Origin: S139-23 sp047639315
GTDB taxonomy: Bacteria > Planctomycetota > GCA-002687715 > DRQF01
Direction of reading: 5' to 3'
Length of the DNA stretch: 14,353 nucleotides
Assembly: GCA_047639315.1 (NCBI GenBank)
Contig: JBLINQ010000132.1
Coordinates: 1-14,353 of the forward strand
Of the stretch, positions 6,775-13,375 are shown one piece after another. A model generated the notes under the pieces. The model was given only the letters and a program-made list of their open reading frames with translations. It was not told the DNA's origin and did no database searches. Within the stretch, counting starts at the first letter, position 1, and every line of letters starts with the position of its first letter. A program made the position numbers and the translations under genes.

Positions 6775-8103
6775 CTAAGAACTTCGTGAAGAATTCCCTG
6801 ACCCTGAGGGGCCGGAACGCGATCCCCCACCGGTGCGAGACCGTCCACGAGTTGGCTTTGCTCCCCCACTTGTTGGCCGTTTACGACGGGAATTACCTTG
6901 TCCTTGAGGACGACCGCCTCGCCGCGGAGCACCACGCTGTTGCTGCGTTGGTCCACTGCCCGGCCCTTGAGAGCTTAACTCTCGTTTCGAAGGAGGCGGC
7001 TTTGGACCGGCCTCGATCTTCTTGCCAAGTTGTTTCTCAATTTCACGCAGATGCTTCATTTCTTCCGGCGAAACAAAGGTGTAGGCATCGCCAGTTCGTT
7101 CATGACGTGCGGTGCGGCCAACCCGGTGAATATAGTCCTCTGGTTGCCCTGGGCAATCGAAGTTCACCACGAGCCCGAGCGATTCGACATCGATGCCGCG
7201 AGCGGCGACGTCGGTCGCGACCAAAACACGAACCCGACCGTTCTTAAAAGCGCTCAGCGCTTTTTCGCGTTGGGATTGGCTACGGTTGCCATGAATACGC
7301 TCGGCTTCGATCCCGTGCTTCACAAGGAAGGTTGTGAGGCGGTTGGCGCGACTTTTGGTCCGCGTGAACACCAGAACCGAGTCCGACCCGCGATCATCGA
7401 GGATATCGACCAACAGGCGAGACTTCCGACCCTGCTCAACCAAGAAGACTCGTTGGCTAATCCCGGTGGCAGGACCCTGCTCACGTTCAACAGCGATTTT
7501 CACTGGATCAATGAGAATCTCGGAACTGAGCTTGGCAATCTCTTTCGGCATTGTGGCCGAGAAGAAAAGCGTCTGGCGATCTTTCGGGACGCGGCTGAGG
7601 ATTCGCCGTATGTCTGGCAGGAAGCCCATGTCCAACATGCGGTCCGCTTCATCAAGAATCAGGACCTCGACGTTTTTTAGATCAACGTATTTGTACTGCA
7701 TGTGATCGAGCAAGCGGCCCGGGCAGGCGACGATCACTTCAACTTTCTTGCGAAAGGCTTGCTCCTGGGGTCTCATCCCGACACCACCGTAGACGGTTGC
7801 CACGCGGAGTCTGGTGTGCTTAGCCAGATCGCCCATGTCGTCCGCGATTTGTCCGGCGAGTTCACGGGTGGGAGTCAGAATCAAGACTCGGGGCCCGTCC
7901 AAGTGCTCATCCAGGAGATAGTCCAAGGTTGGCAAGAGGAATGCCGCTGTCTTGCCACTCCCTGTTTGGGAGCACGCCAGGATGTCAGCGCCGTCGAGTG
8001 CGGGAGGAATCGCATCGTGCTGAATCTGCGTTGGAGTCTCAAACCCAAGATCTTTGAGAGCATCCAGGAGTTTTGGGTGAAGCCCGAGGGACTTGAATGT
8101 CAT
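6775..8103 (-). CDS. ATP-dependent DEAD-box RNA helicase, RhlE-like
   Basis: This 442-residue RNA helicase unwinds or remodels RNA using ATP, in roles such as ribosome assembly, RNA decay or growth at low temperature. All core motifs are present in order: N-terminal MTFKSLGL and the Q motif (FETPTQIQ, 21-28), Walker A SQTGSGKT (45-52), PTRELA (78-83), DEAD (151-154), SAT (182-184), ATDVAARGID (296-305) and HRVGRTAR (326-333). After about residue 365 there is a disordered tail of about 75 residues, rich in Arg, Gly, Ser and Pro. This kind of basic tail adds nonspecific RNA binding and is common in RhlE proteins. The ATG at 8101-8103 matches the family N-terminus; no Shine-Dalgarno sequence is visible, only a C-rich run before it. 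It sits alone between the kinase gene (202 bp upstream) and the PSD1 operon. Subfamily assignment (RhlE over SrmB or CsdA) rests on the N-terminus and overall length. Confidence 0.95.
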   Translation of the reverse strand: MTFKSLGLHPKLLDALKDLGFETPTQIQHDAIPPALDGADILACSQTGSGKTAAFLLPTLDYLLDEHLDGPRVLILTPTRELAGQIADDMGDLAKHTRLRVATVYGGVGMRPQEQAFRKKVEVIVACPGRLLDHMQYKYVDLKNVEVLILDEADRMLDMGFLPDIRRILSRVPKDRQTLFFSATMPKEIAKLSSEILIDPVKIAVEREQGPATGISQRVFLVEQGRKSRLLVDILDDRGSDSVLVFTRTKSRANRLTTFLVKHGIEAERIHGNRSQSQREKALSAFKNGRVRVLVATDVAARGIDVESLGLVVNFDCPGQPEDYIHRVGRTARHERTGDAYTFVSPEEMKHLREIEKQLGKKIEAGPKPPPSKRELSSQGPGSGPTQQQRGAPRRGGRPQGQGNSRRKRPTSGGAKPTRGRSRTGGGSRSGPSGSGNSSRSS

Positions 8104-8275
8104 GGGGGTGATTCATTTTCTGCGCCGCTTCGGCGCGCATACCAACTTCGAAGTGGAATTCATTGCGGGAGGCGAACATACAGCCCCAGATCAGATTCCA
8201 CCTATCAGGTTAGTAATGAGGGGACTAAGCGGCAAGACTGATTGCCAGGCAATTGCCAAGTACATCCTGAGGCCT

Positions 8276-8290
8276 CGTAGAGGCTCTACG
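8276..8290 (-). other. Small stem-loop after the histidine kinase gene
   Basis: CGTAGA (8276-8281) and TCTACG (8285-8290) pair perfectly around a GGC loop, 15 bp beyond the kinase stop codon. The palindrome GAGGCCTC (8269-8276) abuts it. There is no T-run, so it is at best a weak or factor-assisted terminator. The rest of the 202-bp gap (8104-8305) holds no gene and must contain the helicase promoter, which I cannot place. Confidence 0.35.
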
Positions 8291-8305
8291 GTCCATCGAC
8301 GCGTC

Positions 8306-11300
8306 TCAGGGCGACGAAGGTCGGCGCGTCGATTGCGGTGCCTGAACGACCGTCGCTTGCACGAGAGCGGCCCGCAAATCCACCATTCGGAAGGGTTTCT
8401 GCAAGAAACCGGCCAGTCCCCGGTCCCCAAAATTGGCCGTGGCGTCTTGTTCACAGTAACCACTCACCAAGATGATCTTGGCCTCTGGGTCGAGCTCTTT
8501 CATCTCATCAAAGACTTGGGCGCCGTCCATTTTAGGCATGGTGAGGTCGAGTAATACGAAATCAAACCTTGAAGGATCCTCGCGAAATAGTGCCACGGCA
8601 TCGACCCCGTCCTTCGCCAACGTGACGCTTAGGCCGAGATTTCGCAACATCGTGCGACCGACGTCCCGGACCACATATTCGTCGTCGGCGAATAGGACAT
8701 GGGCCCCCTCAAGGTTCGCTTTGTCAGCCGGCAAGGCCCGGACCAAGTCAACATCCTTCCTGTCCGATGCCGAGCTTGCCGGAAAGAGCACCATGACTGA
8801 TGTTCCAATGCCTGGAGAGCTGACGACCTGAACCCCACCGCCATGACCACGCACGATGCCGAGCACAGCGGCCATACCCAATCCACGTCCGGTGAATTTC
8901 GTGGTGAAGAATGGCTCAAACAGCCGTTGGATCGTTGCCCCATCCATGCCGATTCCATTGTCCTTGACCTCAAGGAAGCAGTAGAGCCCGGCTTGACGGC
9001 GATCTTTTTCTTCAAGCTGGGCCTGGGGCTCGGTCGCCTGAATATACTCTTGCGTGCAAGACATAGTCCCGGTGCTGACAATCAGTTCGCCTGTGACGTC
9101 GCCGATCGCCTCTGCTGAATTGGTCACTAAGTTCATGATGACTTGGCGGATTTGAGTCGCGTCGCCAGAAAAGGTTGGCAAAATGTCGGCGAGATCGAGA
9201 GACAAGTCAACCTTCTTCGAAATCGAGACCGACAAGATCTGGACCATCTCGTTGATGACTTCGTTCAGATAGATCGGGCGAATCGAGAACTTGCCCTTGC
9301 CAGAATAGGCCAGCATTTGTTGGGCAAGATCTGCGGCACGTTGGGTCGCATTCTCGATGGCCTCAAGGTTATTGTACACCGCGGAATCAGGGCCCACACG
9401 TCCTAAGGCAATATCCGTGTGGCCAAGGATCGCCATCAGGATGTTATTAAAATCGTGAGCAATACCTCCGGCGAGGACACCCAGGCTTTCTAACTTCTGA
9501 CCGTGTTGAACCTGTCGCTCTAAGCTGATTCTTTCAGCTTCACTGGCAATACGCTCGGACACATCTTGAATCGTTCCGTTGAGATGCGTCACTATAGCGT
9601 CTTCAAATTCTGGTCGACAAATCAGGTGTACCCAGCGAGTTCTGTTCTTGGCAGTCTTGAGTATGAGCTCGAGGTCGAATGAGGCGCCGTCACCAATAGC
9701 TTGGTCAATGCCTTGCACAAACTTCGACTGATCTTCACCATCAAAGAACTGGACCGCCTCTTCGAACGACGGTGTCGCGCCGGCTGGCAATTCGAAAATG
9801 CGGAAGGTCTCTTCAGTCCACCGAAGCTCTTTGGTCTTCGCGTCGACTTCCCAACCACCCACTCTTGCCATTCTGCCAGTGTCTGAAAGAAAGGCCTCGC
9901 TGCGCGCCAGTGCTTCTTCTGCTCGCTTACGATCGGTCAGATCGATGATCGCGACGTAAACATAGGACCAATCCGGAGAATCAGGGGCGATCAACATGTT
10001 GATGACAACGTCACGCCATTTCCCATCCAGCGTCTTCACCCGGGCATCATGCGACAATCGCGTTGCCCCACCGGCAAGAGCAGTCAATTGTGCTGAGAAA
10101 GCCTCGAAGAAGTCGTCGACAAAACAAGCTTCCAAAGCCTGAAGAAGCTCGGCCTTGTTTTCGGCGCCGTAGAGTTCCAAAGACGTCCGATTGACGTCCA
10201 TGATCTTCACCATCGCCGCGCATTCTCTGGCTTTGTCTGGATTTTCTCGGAAGAATTCAACGAAGTCAGAGACGCCCTCAGACCTGAGTTGATCGATCTG
10301 ACATTTGACACCGGAGAAATCTTCGAGGGACAAACTCACCGGTGCGCCTTCGAACAAAGAACCAAGGCGCAATTCGTTTAACTTACCTTCAGTGATATCT
10401 GTAACCGACCCGAAATATCCACTGCACGCCCCTTCAGCATCGCGGATCGCGGCTGCCTTTCCCGCGACCCAAGTCACCGTGCCACTGGGAGTGACGAACC
10501 GATATCGAGAATCAAACCTGACACCGTCTCGCGCCGCGACGGTCCATTCGGCGGCAACTCGTTCTCGGTCTTCAGGGTGCAAGGAACGAGCCCAACCTTC
10601 GCCTTGCGCTTCCTCAAGCGAAAGCCCTGTCATCTGGGTCCAACGATCATTCACATAGGTGCAACCGCCTTGCGCATCGGAATGAAAAATACCGACCAAA
10701 GAAACTCGGGCAAAAACCGAGAACTGATCGTCGTTCTCCGTCGCGGTTTGCTCAAGACGATGGCGAGAAATCCGCTCGCGCCAAAGAGCCAAAGCCAAAG
10801 CGAAAGCCAAGATCGAACCAATGATGAACAGTAGATTCGCTTGCCATCCGGCGCCGGACGCGGAGGACTCAACCAAGATACATGGCGAGTGACTGCCAAG
10901 CTCAAGAAGAATCAAGCGGCTTGGTCTGGCGCCAGAACGCTGGGCTTGATCAAAGTCCGATTTCTTCGCCCAGATTTCGGTCGTGAGATCGTCTCGAGCG
11001 TGGACCGGGGTGGATTCTCTAATCAACTCAGTCAAGTCGACAATTCCGTGGACGGCTGTTTCCTGATCCACCGGCATGTTGTACACGATGAGAAAAGAAC
11101 CAGTTGCCAGTTCGAGCGGTTCGCTCCAAGGCGAGGTCTCACTTGACCGGACTTCACCGGACTTTGTTACCAAGAGCTCCAGATCCCTATGAACCGACTG
11201 TCGATCTTTGCCTTCGCTCCACACCACTTCTCCCGCGACATCAACAAGGCAAATCCCACGAAGCACATCACGGTCGAGTAGGAGTTGGGTTCTTAGCTGA

Positions 11301-11563
11301 GCAATTTGCCCACGGGACGCCCGTCCGTCATTGATCGAGCGGGCAAAATCTCCCAGGACCAAGGCTTCGGTTCTTAGTTGTGAGTCAACTCGCTCATGAA
11401 TTTCTGTCGCCGCGGCCTCAAGTAGTTCAAGATTAGCCGCGTCGTGACTGCGATTCATCGAAGACCAGATGGTCCCAAGGATGAGCACGACACCACCGAC
11501 GAGCAAGACCGGGAGTAACAGCCCATGATTCACTTGAGATTTTGCTTCGGTAGATGAGGTCAT
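8306..11563 (-). CDS. Membrane-bound hybrid sensor histidine kinase with three PAS domains and a receiver
   Basis: This sensor kinase autophosphorylates on His and passes the phosphate to its own receiver. From the ATG at 11561-11563 it has 1085 residues: TM1 14-33, an extracytoplasmic sensor region 34-241 of no family I recognise, TM2 244-260, then PAS1 about 280-394, PAS2 about 400-548 and PAS3 about 553-672. The HisKA domain has the H-box GIAHDFNN with His703. The HATPase carries the N-box NLVTNSAEA (811-819), G1 DNGIGMD (868-874) and G2 GRGLGMA (892-898). The C-terminal receiver has the acidic pair Asp960-Asp961, the phospho-acceptor Asp1006 in LLDLTMP, Ser1034 and Lys1056. All catalytic residues are intact. 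PAS2 contains the APVSLSLEDFS segment known from a subset of hybrid kinases. An upstream TTG at 11653 would add 30 residues unlike a membrane-protein N-terminus, so it was not used; no Shine-Dalgarno sequence precedes the chosen ATG. No output regulator gene is adjacent, and the stimulus is unknown. Confidence 0.92.
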   Translation of the reverse strand: MTSSTEAKSQVNHGLLLPVLLVGGVVLILGTIWSSMNRSHDAANLELLEAAATEIHERVDSQLRTEALVLGDFARSINDGRASRGQIAQLRTQLLLDRDVLRGICLVDVAGEVVWSEGKDRQSVHRDLELLVTKSGEVRSSETSPWSEPLELATGSFLIVYNMPVDQETAVHGIVDLTELIRESTPVHARDDLTTEIWAKKSDFDQAQRSGARPSRLILLELGSHSPCILVESSASGAGWQANLLFIIGSILAFALALALWRERISRHRLEQTATENDDQFSVFARVSLVGIFHSDAQGGCTYVNDRWTQMTGLSLEEAQGEGWARSLHPEDRERVAAEWTVAARDGVRFDSRYRFVTPSGTVTWVAGKAAAIRDAEGACSGYFGSVTDITEGKLNELRLGSLFEGAPVSLSLEDFSGVKCQIDQLRSEGVSDFVEFFRENPDKARECAAMVKIMDVNRTSLELYGAENKAELLQALEACFVDDFFEAFSAQLTALAGGATRLSHDARVKTLDGKWRDVVINMLIAPDSPDWSYVYVAIIDLTDRKRAEEALARSEAFLSDTGRMARVGGWEVDAKTKELRWTEETFRIFELPAGATPSFEEAVQFFDGEDQSKFVQGIDQAIGDGASFDLELILKTAKNRTRWVHLICRPEFEDAIVTHLNGTIQDVSERIASEAERISLERQVQHGQKLESLGVLAGGIAHDFNNILMAILGHTDIALGRVGPDSAVYNNLEAIENATQRAADLAQQMLAYSGKGKFSIRPIYLNEVINEMVQILSVSISKKVDLSLDLADILPTFSGDATQIRQVIMNLVTNSAEAIGDVTGELIVSTGTMSCTQEYIQATEPQAQLEEKDRRQAGLYCFLEVKDNGIGMDGATIQRLFEPFFTTKFTGRGLGMAAVLGIVRGHGGGVQVVSSPGIGTSVMVLFPASSASDRKDVDLVRALPADKANLEGAHVLFADDEYVVRDVGRTMLRNLGLSVTLAKDGVDAVALFREDPSRFDFVLLDLTMPKMDGAQVFDEMKELDPEAKIILVSGYCEQDATANFGDRGLAGFLQKPFRMVDLRAALVQATVVQAPQSTRRPSSP

Positions 11564-11779
11564 GGTGGAATCTAGATTTTTCCAACAAGCTAAGCAACGA
11601 ATCGTGAATGAGGAGCGCGATAGCCAAAGATTACACTTTTGACGGAAAGCCAAAAGGTGAATGTTGCATCTCTCGGCGATCGCACTAAGAATGGTCTAAG
11701 TCACGTACCTGAAAATATTTCCGGGGGTAGGGCGAATGCCCTACGTTTGGACCAAATCTGGCCCCCTGGGTAGGACAAA
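11564..11779. promoter_or_regulatory. Divergent promoter region between the kinase and cvpA-like genes
   Basis: This 216-bp region must drive the leftward kinase and the rightward cvpA-like gene. I see no confident -35/-10 pair. The half nearest cvpA is unusually rich in inverted repeats: GTAGGGC-GAAT-GCCCTAC (11727-11744) and TTTGG-A-CCAAA (11746-11756). They are flanked by a G run (11723-11727) and a C run (11762-11766) that could close a larger stem around both. The ribosome-binding AGGA is at 11772-11775, four bases from the ATG. Confidence 0.5.
11727..11744 (+). other. Perfect 7-bp stem-loop in the cvpA-like leader
   Basis: GTAGGGC and GCCCTAC pair perfectly around a GAAT loop, ending 35 bp before the start codon. 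The 5' arm overlaps the sequence GGGTAGG (11725-11731), which is repeated exactly at 11768-11774 over the ribosome-binding site. The hairpin could be a 5'-UTR structure or a dyad bound by a regulator. No T-run follows, so it is not an intrinsic terminator. Confidence 0.5.
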
Positions 11780-12385
11780 ATGAACACACTGGACATATTA
11801 ATCCTCGTCGTTCTCGGATTTAACGCCATTCTCGGCGCTGTTCGCGGCGCTGCGTGGCAGATCCTTCGGCTCGCCTCTATTTTCTTAGGAGTCTGGGGAG
11901 CCTCGCGCTTTGGCAGTGAATTCCTCAACCTATTTCCAGAGTCTTGGGGCATTTCCGAAGACTACGGCATCTATGTCGCGCGGATTGTTCTCTTCTTATC
12001 CGTCTATTTGGTGATGTTTGGCATCACCAATCTCATCAAATCCATGATCCAGAAAGTCAAGCTCGGATCGTGGGATCGGGCCTTGGGCGCGGTCTTCGGC
12101 GCCGCCAAGGGAGCCCTTTTTTGTTGCGTCGTTCTCTATCTTCAATTGACACCAGTCGGCGACATTCAAGCTGTCCAGGACCAGTTGCACGGCAACGAGA
12201 AATCTGGGATCTCCGCTTCAGTCGGCAACGACTACTTTCTTAAGTACGCTCGAGAGCGCATCGAAAAAGCGGTACCGAACAAGTTTGAAGAGAAGGTCAA
12301 GGAGACCACGAAGGAAATCATCGACAAGACTACCCGCAAGAAACTCGACGAAACCACGAAGGAACTCCTGGAGGAGTCCAAATAG
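11780..12385 (+). CDS. CvpA family membrane protein
   Basis: This 201-residue inner-membrane protein resembles the CvpA (colicin V production) family, whose members have four transmembrane helices and are linked to envelope integrity; their molecular activity is not settled. Predicted helices are about 5-22, 26-44, 65-86 and 103-121. Family hallmarks are the N-terminal LDILILVVLGFNAILGAVRG and the segment DRALGAVFGAAKGAL (99-113) before TM4. After TM4 comes an 80-residue soluble tail, longer than in a minimal CvpA. It ends in a highly charged helix with three octads: ETTKEIID, KTTRKKLD and ETTKELLE (175-198). The ATG at 11780 is preceded by AGGA with a short four-base spacer and gives the expected hydrophobic N-terminus. 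It is divergent from the kinase and converges on the lipoprotein gene with only 15 bp between stops, so it is probably monocistronic. Confidence 0.85.
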   Translation: MNTLDILILVVLGFNAILGAVRGAAWQILRLASIFLGVWGASRFGSEFLNLFPESWGISEDYGIYVARIVLFLSVYLVMFGITNLIKSMIQKVKLGSWDRALGAVFGAAKGALFCCVVLYLQLTPVGDIQAVQDQLHGNEKSGISASVGNDYFLKYARERIEKAVPNKFEEKVKETTKEIIDKTTRKKLDETTKELLEESK

Positions 12386-12400
12386 GTCTCCTGAGATCCT

Positions 12401-13252
12401 TTAGCTATCCTTGAGGCTCTTGAGCGCCTCATCCACATAGGTCCGCATTTGTTCGGAGGTTTCCTTGACCATTCGGTCCTGAAACTCCCGGACTAAGATG
12501 AACAGCGATTTCGCCTTCTTCAAGTCGCCCCCTTGCGAGCGAATGAGATCGGCCCGTTTCACGAGAAGCTTGACCCGCTCAATGTCGGTAGCCGGCACCT
12601 TAAACTCCTCCACCTTGGCCCAAATTCGTTCAGCATCTTCGAATTTTCGGGAGTAGGTATAGCCATTACCAGTTTCTAAGTGGGCTCCGTAATGATCGGC
12701 GTTGGCTGGTATGCCACATTGATATTCCCCCACTTTGATCCATAGTTCTAAGGATCGATCCCTTTGGCCTTCCCGCTTCTTAGAATCTGCGACCTTACTT
12801 GGCGGCATCAACGACTTGATGCAAGCATTGGTGTAGAGCATGCACGAAGCGAGGAGTTCGAGAGAATCTGGGCAGCGCCTTGAAAAGTGATTCAATTCGG
12901 TTTCGGCCCGAGTAAAATCGTCATTGGAATGATCGACGAGATAAAAGATTAACTCTTGCCATGCTTTCGGCCCGGCGGCCGTATCGTGATACACATGTGC
13001 GACATCGACCAGTAAATCAATCTTGTTGACTGGATCCTGCGGTTGCGCCTTCTTCAACAGAAAAGCCGCTCGATTTTCACGAAACTCACGATCGGCAGGG
13101 GATAATTCGGTGGTACTCACCTCTGGATCAGCCAATTCTTTGGTGTCCTGATTGCACCCTGAAGTGGCGCCAATGGCCAAGAAAAGGCACATAGTCCCAA
13201 GCCAAGGCCGATAGGCCCATCTCAGTGAATTAACGTGGTGCGAATGGCGCAT
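12401..13252 (-). CDS. Probable lipoprotein with TPR-like helical repeats, function unknown
   Basis: This 283-residue protein has a basic N-terminus (Arg2, Arg11, Arg15), a hydrophobic stretch (LGTMCLFLAIGA, 18-29) and a possible lipobox TSGC with Cys33. The residue three before Cys33 is Thr where Leu is usual, so lipid attachment is likely but not certain. The mature part is helical and charged. Two segments look like TPR-type helix pairs used for protein contacts: about 184-217 (HYGAHLETGNGYTYSRKFEDAERIWAKV by eye) and 226-260 (LLVKRADLIRSQGGDLKKAKSLF by eye). No catalytic motif is seen. The ATG at 13250-13252 has AGGATAAGAG upstream, a fair ribosome-binding region. It is divergent from the HtrA-type gene (123 bp between starts) and convergent with cvpA. 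A role in envelope assembly or quality control is suggested only by these neighbours. I do not recognise a named family. Confidence 0.75.
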   Translation of the reverse strand: MRHSHHVNSLRWAYRPWLGTMCLFLAIGATSGCNQDTKELADPEVSTTELSPADREFRENRAAFLLKKAQPQDPVNKIDLLVDVAHVYHDTAAGPKAWQELIFYLVDHSNDDFTRAETELNHFSRRCPDSLELLASCMLYTNACIKSLMPPSKVADSKKREGQRDRSLELWIKVGEYQCGIPANADHYGAHLETGNGYTYSRKFEDAERIWAKVEEFKVPATDIERVKLLVKRADLIRSQGGDLKKAKSLFILVREFQDRMVKETSEQMRTYVDEALKSLKDS

Positions 13253-13375
13253 CGATTCTCTTATCCTGCTTGGCTACTGAAAAACTCGATTTCAGCCGCA
13301 ACAATGAAGCAATTTTCGTTCAGCAACGTATTAGTATTCTGTTCGTAAGAAACATTGAGAGGAGCCGAAAGCAAA
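13253..13375. promoter_or_regulatory. Divergent promoter region between the lipoprotein and HtrA-type genes
   Basis: These 123 bp must hold both promoters. An inverted repeat CTGAAA/TTTCAG (13277-13282 with 13290-13295) lies close to the lipoprotein start and could be an operator. A weak -10-like TATTCT is at 13335-13340 for the rightward gene, but no good -35 is at the right distance. I cannot define either promoter. Confidence 0.4.
13357..13364 (+). promoter_or_regulatory. Shine-Dalgarno site of the HtrA-type gene
   Basis: GAGAGGAG lies 11 bases before the ATG at 13376. It is one of the clearest ribosome-binding sites in the window and supports a start that gives a proper signal peptide. 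Confidence 0.65.

Noticed and set aside
7030..7680. Open frame of 216 codons on the plus strand across the helicase gene
   Set aside because: It overlaps the conserved helicase motifs on the minus strand and shows no family features, so it is a shadow frame.
8221..8260. TTGCC/GGCAA repeats before the helicase as an operator
   Set aside because: The arms are only five bases with a one-base gap and recur by chance-level similarity; there is no supporting regulator nearby.
11564..11653. Upstream TTG start adding 30 residues to the histidine kinase
   Set aside because: The extra residues include two Cys and many basic residues and do not resemble a sensor kinase N-terminus. The ATG at 11563 places the first membrane helix at the usual position.
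12361..12379. Hairpin GGAACTCC-TGGA-GGAGTCC at the end of the cvpA-like gene as a bidirectional terminator
   Set aside because: It has a bulge, lies inside the coding sequence, and has no T-run on either strand.
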